A stretch of 64,000 nucleotides of DNA, taken from the NCBI GenBank assembly GCA_902801205.1, contig CADCHE010000007.1, forward strand, positions 1 through 64,000. Direction: 5' to 3'. This document shows, one piece after another, positions 50,692-58,413 of the stretch (the first letter of the stretch is position 1; every line of letters starts with the position of its first letter). The notes beneath the pieces are model-generated. The model did no database searches, was not told the DNA's origin, and worked only from the letters and a program-made list of their open reading frames with translations. A program made the position numbers and the translations under genes. Source of the stretch: an uncultured Bacteroidia bacterium. Its GTDB lineage: Bacteria > Bacteroidota > Bacteroidia > Bacteroidales > UBA932.

Positions 50692-50955
50692 ATGTTCCCC
50701 AAACTGGATCCCATCCTTCATTCGGAACTCCGGCTGGCGGTGATGTCCATCCTGGCCGGAGCCGATGAAGCCGATTTTACCTACCTGAAGAAGCAGACGG
50801 GTGCGACTTCCGGGAACCTCAGCGTCCAGATAGACAAACTCTCTGCGGCCGGCTATATCAGCGTAGAAAAAGGCTTCAAGGGCAAGATGCCCCGCACCAC
50901 CTGCAAGATCACTCCGGCAGGCAGGAAGCTTTCAGGCAATATGTTGAAGCGCTGA
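50692..50955 (+). CDS. Winged-helix transcriptional regulator (HTH_34-type)
   Basis: An 87-aa DNA-binding protein consisting of one winged helix. The start LDPILHSELRLAVMSIL, the recognition helix area TYLKKQTGATSGNLSVQIDKLSAAGYISVEK and the wing GKMPRTTCKITPAGRK fit the MarR-like HTH_34 group. It probably controls its own operon with the membrane protein; the ligand is unknown. No separate promoter is visible in the 3-bp gap. Confidence 0.9.
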   Translation: MFPKLDPILHSELRLAVMSILAGADEADFTYLKKQTGATSGNLSVQIDKLSAAGYISVEKGFKGKMPRTTCKITPAGRKLSGNMLKR

Positions 50956-50982
50956 AAGAATACCTTTCCTGATGCGGCAGCC

Positions 50983-51013
50983 TTGCTGATGTCCCGTGTT
51001 ATCCATATCTTTG
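50983..51013 (+). promoter_or_regulatory. Promoter of the TerB-like gene
   Basis: TTG (50983-50985) and TATCTTTG (51006-51013) are separated by 20 bases, giving a leader of about 35 nt to the ATG at 51056. Confidence 0.6.
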
Positions 51014-51055
51014 TCTGTGAGGACTTTCCCTCCAGAACATTAAACAAAGGTTGCC

Positions 51056-51439
51056 ATGGATTTTTCTTCCATTGAAAAACAGTCGATCATCAGCCTGATG
51101 GTCGGAATCATCGAGGCCGACGGATGGATCGACGATGAGGAAATCGAATTCGCCGAGGAAGTCCTCGACGCCATCGACTGCAGCGAGGATGATTTCGACC
51201 TCGGTCAGGAGATGCCGCTGCTGCCGGCGCTTGTCACAATTAAGAACATGACGCCCGAGCAGAAGGACGCCGTCGCCGACGTCATCTTCGCCGTCATCGT
51301 CTCCGACCGCGTCATCGCCGAGGAAGAAGCGGAGATCTTCGAATACGTGGCGGAGCTGACCGGTATCGCCGACGTGCTGTCGCTGGATCCCGAGACGGTC
51401 CGGAAAGAACTCGAAGACCTCGCTTCCGAGGCGGACTGA
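51056..51439 (+). CDS. TerB-like small acidic protein
   Basis: A 127-aa, strongly acidic, helical protein. The pattern SIISLMVGIIEADGWIDDEEIEFAEEVLDAI and VIFAVIVSDRVIAEEEAEIFEYV resembles the repeated helices and conserved Asp/Glu of TerB (tellurite resistance) domains. In other proteins the domain may bind metal at the membrane. No other ter genes are present, so tellurite resistance is not implied. It is monocistronic and converges on the TonB-receptor gene. Confidence 0.7.
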   Translation: MDFSSIEKQSIISLMVGIIEADGWIDDEEIEFAEEVLDAIDCSEDDFDLGQEMPLLPALVTIKNMTPEQKDAVADVIFAVIVSDRVIAEEEAEIFEYVAELTGIADVLSLDPETVRKELEDLASEAD

Positions 51440-51449
51440 GCCACCCTGC

Positions 51450-53483
51450 TCAGAACGGAATCACCGTCTTCAGGATGATGTTCCTTCCCATCCCGCACAG
51501 GCCGGAGCGGCCTGCGCGCTGCACGTCCGCATACTTCAGCCGGCTCAGGTGGTTTTGGTACGCCGTGTCCAGCAAGTTGCTTACTCCCAGGTACAGGCTG
51601 GCCCGCCGGATTCCCTTGACAACGATGTCCGTCCCTGCCGATGCGCCCAGGAGACAGTATGCGGGGGTCGGCGTTTCCGTATCGTTCTTGTCGTAAATCC
51701 GCTTCTGCGCAAGGTTCCAATCCACGTCCAGCGCCACGAAGGCGTTGGTAAACAGGGCGTCTCCGTGGGTGATCTCATACTTGACCTCCGACAGGATCCG
51801 CGGCGCCGGGATGAAGGGCAGGGGAGTCCCGTCCTGCTGAGAAGCGTGCACGTAGGAAACGTCCGTCCTGATGTGGAGACGGTGGACAGGATGCAGGTCC
51901 ACCGACAGTTCCCCTCCGCGCAGGAAAGCCGCCGACTGGCCGTAGGAATAGATCGGAAGCGCTTCTTCCGGATCCACCTCGCCGGTGCGGGCCAGGAAGA
52001 TGTAGTGGTCGATCCGGCTGGCGAAGAGGGCGGCTTGGACCGACAGGAACCGGGAGGAATAGTCCAGGCCGATGTCTCCCTGGAGGCTGAATTCCGGTTG
52101 CAAGTCCTTGTTTCCCAACTCGTAGCGCAGGGTCCCTTCGTGTTCGCCGTTCGACCCGAGTTCCGACAGGTTGGGAGCACGGAATCCGCGGGCGAGATTC
52201 ATCCGCACCGTCAAGTGCCGGCCCAGGGGCCGCACGGCGCCGATGCTGGCGGAAAAACCGTTGAATGTGCGTGAGAAGGCCTCGAAGCGGCCGTCCAGCG
52301 CCTCGGAATGGAGCTGGCGTACGTCCTCGCGGAGGCCGCCGGAGACGGTCCATCCGCCGATTTTCCGCGATGCCGTGGCGAAAATGCCGGCGTCGGCGAG
52401 CCGGTATGCCGGGATCAGGTATTCGTCTCCCAGGTTGTCGGACTGCTGGATCATGCCTACGGCGCCGAAGGCCGCTTTCCATCCCGATTCGGTCTCCAAC
52501 TGGTAGCGGACGTCGCCATGCAGGGAATTCAGCAGGAAGTCCAGGCCGCATGCTTCGGCCGACTCCTCATATTCCTGCCGGCGGTTTTGCTGCCAGCCGG
52601 CGAGGACCTTCAGGTTCCCCTGTCCGAGCCGGACCGTGTTGTCGGAGACCGCCTTGAAATGGCGGACATGCTGGAAGGGGAGACCGGGCTTGTATCCCAG
52701 CGGTCCTTCTTCACCTTCTACGATGCCGGGATTCAAATGGAAGTAGCTGAATTTGAGGCGGGAATAGCCCCAGGAACCGCCGCGCCCGACCATGCCGGAA
52801 GCGGCTCTTTCCCGGAAACCGGAATTCGGTACCGGTCCGTCGGCGCGGTTGCGGTAGGCATGCGCTCCTCTGTCGGAAAAGCGCGTGTTCCAGACCCACC
52901 CGTTCCGGTTTCCCGCCACGGCGGCCGATCCGGCGAGCAGACCGTTGTTGGACTGGTATTCTGCGGATGCGGAGCCTTTGATGGTGCCGGGGGCGGCGAC
53001 CGGTTCGGGCTGGAAGAGGATGACGCCGGCGAGGGCATCCGATCCGTACATCAGCGATGCCGGTCCCTTGATGATTTCTACGGAATGCACTGAGGCGCCG
53101 TCGATTTCGATGCCGTGCTCGTCGCCCCACTGCTGCCCTTCTTGGCGGATGCCGTCGTTGACGACGACGACCCGGTTGTACCCCATTCCGCGGATGACGG
53201 GCTTCGAGATGCCGCCTCCGGTGGTTATTTCGGCGATGCCCGGATGCCTGCCCAGGGCGCCGATCAAATTGGTGGAGGCCGTCGTGAACAGGTCAGCCGG
53301 CCTGATGACCGATACGGGAACGGCCATTTCTTTGATGCGTGTGTCACCGGACAGCCCGGTCACTACGATTTCTCCCAGTTCCAGGTGACGGTAAAAAACG
53401 TCCGTGGAATCCGGTTCCGTATTCTGCGCCATCGCCGCCATGCCCATGCATAGCAGCGACAATGCGAACATTGTCTTTCTCAT
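51450..53483 (-). CDS. TonB-dependent outer-membrane receptor
   Basis: A 677-aa barrel with signal MRKTMFALSLLCMGMAAMA. The plug domain begins ELGEIVVTGLSGDTRIKEM and shows TASTNLIGALGRHPGIAEI, SKPVIRGMGYNRVVVVNDGIRQEGQQWGDEHG and a VEIIKGPASLMYGSDALAGVI block. The barrel ends ...RNIILKTVIPF with a terminal aromatic. It lacks the N-terminal carboxypeptidase-regulatory domain of SusC-type receptors and has no SusD neighbour, so a metal or small-chelate receptor is likelier than a glycan porin. The plug resembles ZnuD/FecA-like receptors. The gene upstream encodes a His/Cys-rich small protein, 38 bp away, which suggests zinc, copper or a similar metal (inference). Confidence 0.9.
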   Translation of the reverse strand: MRKTMFALSLLCMGMAAMAQNTEPDSTDVFYRHLELGEIVVTGLSGDTRIKEMAVPVSVIRPADLFTTASTNLIGALGRHPGIAEITTGGGISKPVIRGMGYNRVVVVNDGIRQEGQQWGDEHGIEIDGASVHSVEIIKGPASLMYGSDALAGVILFQPEPVAAPGTIKGSASAEYQSNNGLLAGSAAVAGNRNGWVWNTRFSDRGAHAYRNRADGPVPNSGFRERAASGMVGRGGSWGYSRLKFSYFHLNPGIVEGEEGPLGYKPGLPFQHVRHFKAVSDNTVRLGQGNLKVLAGWQQNRRQEYEESAEACGLDFLLNSLHGDVRYQLETESGWKAAFGAVGMIQQSDNLGDEYLIPAYRLADAGIFATASRKIGGWTVSGGLREDVRQLHSEALDGRFEAFSRTFNGFSASIGAVRPLGRHLTVRMNLARGFRAPNLSELGSNGEHEGTLRYELGNKDLQPEFSLQGDIGLDYSSRFLSVQAALFASRIDHYIFLARTGEVDPEEALPIYSYGQSAAFLRGGELSVDLHPVHRLHIRTDVSYVHASQQDGTPLPFIPAPRILSEVKYEITHGDALFTNAFVALDVDWNLAQKRIYDKNDTETPTPAYCLLGASAGTDIVVKGIRRASLYLGVSNLLDTAYQNHLSRLKYADVQRAGRSGLCGMGRNIILKTVIPF

Positions 53484-53521
53484 TCTGTTTGTTTTTAGTT
53501 AAATCATTGAAATAATAACGC

Positions 53522-53878
53522 TTAACGGCAGAATGATACAGGCGGTGCGCGGGGGGAGGTTAGAAGGTAAATGAATTGGACAAAACACCCGGTGCCGGCG
53601 GCGAATTCCGTTTTGAGGACGGCGGAAAGGCTGGGCAGACGGGTTTCAGGGGCGGAGACGAACGGCTCGCAGAGGAAGTGGCAGAGCAGACAATCCCCGA
53701 TGGAGTCACCGCCGGAGAGATGCCCCTGGTGCGGCTGATGATGCAGGCAGGCATCGCATTCGGTGTCGCTGTGGAAGGCCGGGTCGTGGTGGTGGAACGG
53801 CGCTGCGAACAGCACCGGCAGCAGGACTGCCAGCAATGCCATCGCATGCAAACGTTCTTTTATCCCCGTACGCATCAT
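53522..53878 (-). CDS. Small His/Cys-rich exported protein
   Basis: A 118-aa protein (or 117 aa from the second Met) with a hydrophobic signal-like stretch (ALLAVLLPVLFAAPF). Immediately after it comes a metal-binding-type region: HHHDPAFHSDTECDACLHH, then QPHQGHL and GDCLLCHFLCEPF. The rest is a hydrophobic helix and a short tail. I do not recognise a named family with certainty; it resembles small proteins that precede metal-related TonB receptors. It is the first gene before the receptor and is preceded by TATCTTTA (53892-53885), a near -7 box. Binding of zinc or copper is inferred from composition and context. Confidence 0.7.
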   Translation of the reverse strand: MMRTGIKERLHAMALLAVLLPVLFAAPFHHHDPAFHSDTECDACLHHQPHQGHLSGGDSIGDCLLCHFLCEPFVSAPETRLPSLSAVLKTEFAAGTGCFVQFIYLLTSPRAPPVSFCR

Positions 53879-53902
53879 CGAATGTAAAGATAAGAATAAT
53901 TG

Positions 53903-55546
53903 TTAAACCTGTTCGGCGAGGTGGAGGATGTCGTCCGCCTTGGAGATGGCGGCCTCCCGGTGCGAGATGAACAGGATGGTCTTTTCGCCATGGCAGCGGT
54001 CGTACAGACGCTCCAGAAGCACCGCTTCCGTCTCGATGTCGAGGGCGGAAGTCGCTTCGTCGAGGATGAGGATGCCGCCGGGCCGCAACAGGGCCCGTGC
54101 GATGGCGATCCGTTGCGACTGGCCTTCACTCAGGCCGGATCCCGTTTCCCCGCAGGGCGTGTCCAGGCCTTCCGGCAGCGACAGGACGAAGTCTGCGGCG
54201 GCGGTGTGCAGGGCGTCCGCCATCTGCGCTTCGTCAGCATCGGCTGCGCCCATCCGGAGGTTCTCGCGGATGGTCCCGCTCATCAGGCTGTTCCCTTGCG
54301 GCACGTATTGGAAATTGCAGCGGATCGGGGCGCCGCAGGGTTGGCAGTCCGCACCGTCGAACACTTCCATTTTTCCGGAAGAGGGCTCCAGGAGGCCGAG
54401 CACCAGTCGGATCAGGGTACTTTTCCCGATGCCTGTCGGGCCGGTGATGACGGTCATCGAACCGGGAGCGAAGGTGTGGCTGAACCCCTGGAGGACCCAG
54501 CGCTGCTGGTCCGGGTAGCGGAACGAAACTTCCTGCGCCCGGATGCCCGGGACATGGTTGAACCGGTGGTCGGGTCCCTGCGCCTCGGAAGGCAGGTTCT
54601 GGAGCTCCATCAGCCGTTCGACGGAGGTGAGGGCGTGGATGAACGCGGGAATCTGCCGGCTGGCATCGGCGATCGGCCGCTGCACCTGTCCGACCAGCTG
54701 GAGGAAGGCTGTCATCATACCATAGGTGACGCTTCCGTTGCGGATGCCGAAGATGCCCCAGAGGAAGGCGGCGAAGTTGCCGGCCATGAAGCCGAGGTTC
54801 ATCAGCGACCGGGCGATCGCATTGTAACCCAGGCGCTTGACTGTCTTTTTGACGATCTCGTCCTGTAGGTCCGCCATGGCCTTGAGGACACGGTGCGTCC
54901 CGGTCAGCGTGAGGACGAGCACGCGGTTCTGGAGATTCTCCTGCAGGAGCGCCTGCACCTTGCTGTCGCGTTTGCGGATGGCTGCGGTCAGTTCGCGCAG
55001 CTGGCGGAAGAACATCTTCGAGCCGAAAACGGCCACCACCATCAGCAGGATCAGCACCCAGAGCAGGTTCGGAGCAAGGATGAGCAGGTAGACCGATGCC
55101 GCGAGGAGCTGCATGGCCGTGATGACCAGTCCGGGCATGCGCGAGCAGAGCAGGTCCGTCACGACGCGGATGTCCTCTTCGAGGCGGTTGACTGTGTCAC
55201 CGCTGTGGAAGGCCTCCCGGCCGTTCCATTTGCTTTCCAGCACATGCGCGAAGGTCTCGTAACGCATCCGGTTCTGCGCTTTCACGACTGTCAGGTTCTC
55301 CCACCAGGAGGCGGCCTGCCCGATGGCGATCTGCCCCAGCAGGACGCCGCCCATCAGGAAGATGTGCGGCCACAGCGCACCGTCGGACTGCTTCGTGACG
55401 ATGTCTACCAGTTCCTTGCTGACCCAGACATAGGAGAGGGACAGGCCGATGCGGACCAGGCCCAGCAGGATGCTGACCAGGACACGTCCGCGGATCGGCC
55501 GGAACATCGACCACAGACCCTTCATGCAGGTGCGGAAGTCGGTCAT
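53903..55546 (-). CDS. ABC exporter with fused permease and ATPase
   Basis: A 547-aa type I ABC half-transporter of the peptide/lipid exporter class. Six membrane segments are expected in the first 300 residues. The ATPase has Walker A TGPTGIGKST (near 369-377), Q-loop YVPQGN, signature GLSEGQSQR (near 472) and Walker B LILDEATSALD (near 493). A C39 peptidase domain is absent, so it would export a substrate already processed elsewhere. It is the last gene of the cassette with the PqqD-like, peptidase-like and HprK-like genes. The start overlaps the pqqD-like stop (ATGA), setting it at 55546. Confidence 0.92.
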   Translation of the reverse strand: MTDFRTCMKGLWSMFRPIRGRVLVSILLGLVRIGLSLSYVWVSKELVDIVTKQSDGALWPHIFLMGGVLLGQIAIGQAASWWENLTVVKAQNRMRYETFAHVLESKWNGREAFHSGDTVNRLEEDIRVVTDLLCSRMPGLVITAMQLLAASVYLLILAPNLLWVLILLMVVAVFGSKMFFRQLRELTAAIRKRDSKVQALLQENLQNRVLVLTLTGTHRVLKAMADLQDEIVKKTVKRLGYNAIARSLMNLGFMAGNFAAFLWGIFGIRNGSVTYGMMTAFLQLVGQVQRPIADASRQIPAFIHALTSVERLMELQNLPSEAQGPDHRFNHVPGIRAQEVSFRYPDQQRWVLQGFSHTFAPGSMTVITGPTGIGKSTLIRLVLGLLEPSSGKMEVFDGADCQPCGAPIRCNFQYVPQGNSLMSGTIRENLRMGAADADEAQMADALHTAAADFVLSLPEGLDTPCGETGSGLSEGQSQRIAIARALLRPGGILILDEATSALDIETEAVLLERLYDRCHGEKTILFISHREAAISKADDILHLAEQV

Positions 55547-55812
55547 TCCTCGACGACGCCGGCGTTCAGCCACGATTCGGCCAGCGCCTTGGCGTCCTTT
55601 TCCGCCACGCTTTCTTCTACGTCGTATTTTTCCAGCAGCAGGTTCTTCAGGTCGTCCGCGGTGAACTCCTTCCCTTCCACCTGCTCCCAGAGCCAGGCGG
55701 CGGAGTCGTTCAGCGAAATGATCCGGTTGAAGTTGATCTGCTGCAGCCCTTCACCGGCGAGGATATGCTCGCCGAGGAGCTTGCGAAGCACGAAACCTTC
55801 TTTCGTTCTCAT
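55543..55812 (-). CDS. PqqD-like protein (RiPP-recognition fold)
   Basis: An 89-aa PqqD-family protein. Typical features are FVLRKLLGEHILAGEG, INFNRIISLNDSAAWLWEQVEG and the C-terminal DDLKNLLLEKYDVEE helix pattern. PqqD-like proteins bind the leader of ribosomal peptides and present it to modifying enzymes. It overlaps both neighbours by four bases (ATGA), so it is produced together with the peptidase-like and ABC proteins. No peptide precursor is visible in the cluster. Confidence 0.9.
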   Translation of the reverse strand: MRTKEGFVLRKLLGEHILAGEGLQQINFNRIISLNDSAAWLWEQVEGKEFTADDLKNLLLEKYDVEESVAEKDAKALAESWLNAGVVEE

Positions 55813-56234
55813 AATGCGATTCTTCTGTATATGCCCAAAATATATCTTCTCAACGGTTTGAGGATCCGCCAGAGGCGGCCCTTCCCCGGGATGACCGTCC
55901 GTCCGTTCGGGCGGACGATGGCCGTGACTTTGCCCAGGATGTCGTTTCGGAGGACCCGTTCCGTTCCCTGCAGGTTTCCGTCGCCCATCAGCAACAGGGT
56001 CTTTTCGTCGACGGCGATGACCCGGTGCAGGATGTAGTGTCCGTCGTGACGCGCCAGGATGATGTCGCCTTCTTCCGGTTCGACGCAGACGGACAGGCGG
56101 ACGCTGTCGCGGTCTCCGCGGATGAAGGGGAGCATGCTGTTCCCCTTCGGCGTGAAGATGACATCCTTTCCCTGTGCGACCAGGGCGGCGACTTCCTCCA
56201 GCAGTACCTTATTCGGCAGGACTCTCTTTTCCAT
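55809..56234 (-). CDS. S24/S26-type signal-peptidase-like protein
   Basis: A 141-aa protein with the core of signal peptidase I/LexA-type serine proteases. The nucleophile is in GNSMLPFIRGD (Ser33 counted from this start; Ser37 from the upstream alternative) and a candidate second residue is His in YILHRVIAVD, as in archaeal/ER SPases, which use Ser-His instead of Ser-Lys. No membrane anchor is seen, so it is cytosolic or associates with the ABC partner. I chose MEKRVLPN at 56234; MVRFMEKR at 56246 is possible. It overlaps the HprK-like gene by 26 bp. Confidence 0.83.
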   Translation of the reverse strand: MEKRVLPNKVLLEEVAALVAQGKDVIFTPKGNSMLPFIRGDRDSVRLSVCVEPEEGDIILARHDGHYILHRVIAVDEKTLLLMGDGNLQGTERVLRNDILGKVTAIVRPNGRTVIPGKGRLWRILKPLRRYILGIYRRIAL

Positions 56235-57111
56235 AAACCGTACCATAACTCAGACGCGCCGCCCCTTCGTCGGGCAGGCAGTCCAGGGTGTAGCAGGGAA
56301 CCGTGGCGGCGATCCGTTCCGTGGCCGCGTGGATCCCGTCCGCCCATGCGCGGTCGGCGCGGAATGCGGAGCAGGACGAATAGACGGATGCGTAGGCCTC
56401 CAGGACGCTCAGCCGGTGCATCTTGTTGAACGGAGCCTGGCGGATGCGGACGATGGCGGCTACCGGAACATCGCGGTTGCGGTAGCAGGGCGTCTTGCCG
56501 CTCCAGGGCGAGCCGTAGACCCGCACGCCGTCTTCCCCCGCACGCAGGATCGGGTTGTCGTCATTGAGCAGGGAAGTGCCTTCGATGTATTTGAGCCACA
56601 ACGAACTGTGCGTACTCTTACCGGTGCCGCTCTTGCCCAGGAAGAGGACGCCGCGCCCGTCTTTTTCCACGACGGAGGCATGCATCTCCAGGGTCAGGTC
56701 GCCGGCGGTGCGCCGCGCGAAGAGCAGCATCAGGGCGTCATTGACCGCGAAGGTGGTGAGTCGCCGCGTCAGGACGTGCAACTGCGCGTCTCCCTGCTCC
56801 GGATCGAACAGCAGGTGGGCGCAGACGGGGACGGTCCGGTGCGGAGACATCTCCAGGAACCAGCGGCCGTCCGGACAGGCGTAGAGGTTCAGCACGGGCA
56901 TGTCGTCTTCGCTCTCCTGGACGAGGAGCGGCTGCTTTCCTTCCGGAACCTCGAACGCTTCCAGCCGGAGGGTGAAGAGGGGCGGTATACCGTCCGCTTC
57001 CACCTCGAAGGGCTTGTAGTTGTCCAGCCCCTCCGCGGGCAGGTCCGATGCGGCGCCGGAAAGGGCGAACCGGTGGCCTGCGACATGGAAATATTTTGTA
57101 ATGAAACCCAT
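56209..57111 (-). CDS. HprK-related kinase-like protein
   Basis: A 300-aa protein with an HPr-kinase/PEPCK-type P-loop core. The site is LHASVV-like (EMHASVVEKDG near 142-152), Walker A FLGKSGTGKST (159-167) and SLLNDDNPIL near 180-187. The N-terminal part is a beta-rich region unique to this protein. Related proteins are found beside PqqD-like and peptide-maturation genes and may phosphorylate a peptide or carry out another modification. Its first codon (57111) is close to a TACCTTG promoter-like core, so the transcript may be nearly leaderless. It is the first gene of the four-gene cassette. Confidence 0.8.
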   Translation of the reverse strand: MGFITKYFHVAGHRFALSGAASDLPAEGLDNYKPFEVEADGIPPLFTLRLEAFEVPEGKQPLLVQESEDDMPVLNLYACPDGRWFLEMSPHRTVPVCAHLLFDPEQGDAQLHVLTRRLTTFAVNDALMLLFARRTAGDLTLEMHASVVEKDGRGVLFLGKSGTGKSTHSSLWLKYIEGTSLLNDDNPILRAGEDGVRVYGSPWSGKTPCYRNRDVPVAAIVRIRQAPFNKMHRLSVLEAYASVYSSCSAFRADRAWADGIHAATERIAATVPCYTLDCLPDEGAARLSYGTVYGKESPAE

Positions 57112-57144
57112 AACACGGCAAAGGTACGAAGAAAAACCGGATTG

Positions 57145-58413
57145 TCAGTAACGCCGGTAGGCTTGCAGGGCTTCGTCCAAGCGGGAGAGAACGTCTTCAA
57201 AGGCGTAGAGGCCGTCAGCGTCGCAGGAAAGCCCTTCCAGGGAGAGGGGGAACGTCACCGGCGGATGCTCCCGACAGGCCGCCTGCCCCGCCCGGATGTC
57301 ATCGGTGGACTGGTAGACCATCGAAAGGCTCACGAACTGTGTTCCGTCCGTCCGTTCCCACTTTTCCATGACCAGCTTGCAGCCGATCGGAGTCTTCCGC
57401 TCGATGGTTTCCGGCAGTTCGTACGGGGTGACGCGCAAGGCGGCGGTGACGCTCGACAGGTTCGAGTCGTGGCCGCACAGGAAGGAGAACTTCCGTTCCG
57501 GGCAGACAAGTTCGTCCCGCAGGTATTGCAGCAGGGGATGGGCGACGTTCACGGCCACCGCCGGCGCAGAGAAGAGCAGGTCGCCGTAGACGTCCTTGAC
57601 GAGGGCGATCTTCTCCCAGTCTTCGCGCGTAAGCGCGTGCCCGAATGCCGCTTTCCTGTCATCCGGCTCCTCGTAGTACTGGAGGATGAGGGCGTCGGAG
57701 GCCGAATTGGCCATCTTGAGCGACCCGGTCATCCGCGGTTCTTCGTACAGGGGCAGTGTGATGACGGTATCGTCGTACAGGAAGCGGACCGTGTCGCCCT
57801 TCGCGGCCGGAGAATCGCGCAGGTCGAGTACGTCCTCGATCTGTTTCAGGGAAGGCCGCAGCGACAGGACGACGCCTTCCAGGCCTTTCTTTCCGCCCGG
57901 GGCTTCGATCTGCTGCATCGCCGCATCCCGGAAAGCGGGGGAGTCGCTGGTCAGCCGCGGGTGGAAAACCGGGTCCATCCGGCTGGGTGCGAAGCGGTGC
58001 TGGACGGCGATGTCTTCCGCCGGGGCGAAACCGGCGGTGAAATACCGCGCGGTGGCGAGAGTGCGCTGCATGCTGTTGGCATACACGAGGACTTCGCCCG
58101 GGGCGAACCGCCCGTCCGCGGGGAGACCTTCCGCATCCAGCCATTCACGGAAATACTGCCCCATCGTCGTCTCGAGCATACCGCCTTTGCGGGTGAGATG
58201 GCTGGCGGGAGCCGTCCACTGGATCCATTCGTGCGGTGTGATGCGCTCCAGTACGCTGCCGTTCCCGGAGAGGGGCGCCCGGATGTTGTGGCGGCTCAGC
58301 ACGACGACTTCCTTGAGCGTGTAGGTCCGGTGAAACGCTTCGGTACGGGAAACTTGCGCCGGGGCCTGGAAGGCTCCGGCGGCAAGCAGGACAAGGATCA
58401 GGATCCTTTTCAT
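57145..58413 (-). CDS. Histidine-acid-phosphatase (phytase-like), secreted
   Basis: A 422-aa exported enzyme (signal MKRILILVLLAAGAFQAPAQ) of histidine phosphatase branch 2. The motif LSRHNIRAPL (R41-H42) replaces the usual RHGxRxP Gly with Asn; the second catalytic motif is CGHDSNLSSV. Such enzymes release phosphate from phytate or glucose-1-phosphate. The start ATG 58413 overlaps the upstream alkaline-phosphatase-like stop (ATGA). Together the two form a phosphate-scavenging pair (inference). Confidence 0.85.
   Translation of the reverse strand: MKRILILVLLAAGAFQAPAQVSRTEAFHRTYTLKEVVVLSRHNIRAPLSGNGSVLERITPHEWIQWTAPASHLTRKGGMLETTMGQYFREWLDAEGLPADGRFAPGEVLVYANSMQRTLATARYFTAGFAPAEDIAVQHRFAPSRMDPVFHPRLTSDSPAFRDAAMQQIEAPGGKKGLEGVVLSLRPSLKQIEDVLDLRDSPAAKGDTVRFLYDDTVITLPLYEEPRMTGSLKMANSASDALILQYYEEPDDRKAAFGHALTREDWEKIALVKDVYGDLLFSAPAVAVNVAHPLLQYLRDELVCPERKFSFLCGHDSNLSSVTAALRVTPYELPETIERKTPIGCKLVMEKWERTDGTQFVSLSMVYQSTDDIRAGQAACREHPPVTFPLSLEGLSCDADGLYAFEDVLSRLDEALQAYRRY

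Noticed and set aside
51056-51439. Tellurite resistance operon
   Set aside because: Only a TerB-like single gene is present; no terA, terC, terD or related genes are nearby.
51450-53483. SusC-type glycan receptor
   Set aside because: There is no carboxypeptidase-regulatory domain and no SusD gene beside it; the small His/Cys-rich neighbour points to metals instead.
53903-57111. Lasso peptide or lanthipeptide cluster
   Set aside because: PqqD and ABC genes suggest it, but no asparagine-synthetase-like cyclase, transglutaminase-type protease, LanM/LanB or precursor gene is seen, so I only call it a peptide-maturation-like cassette.
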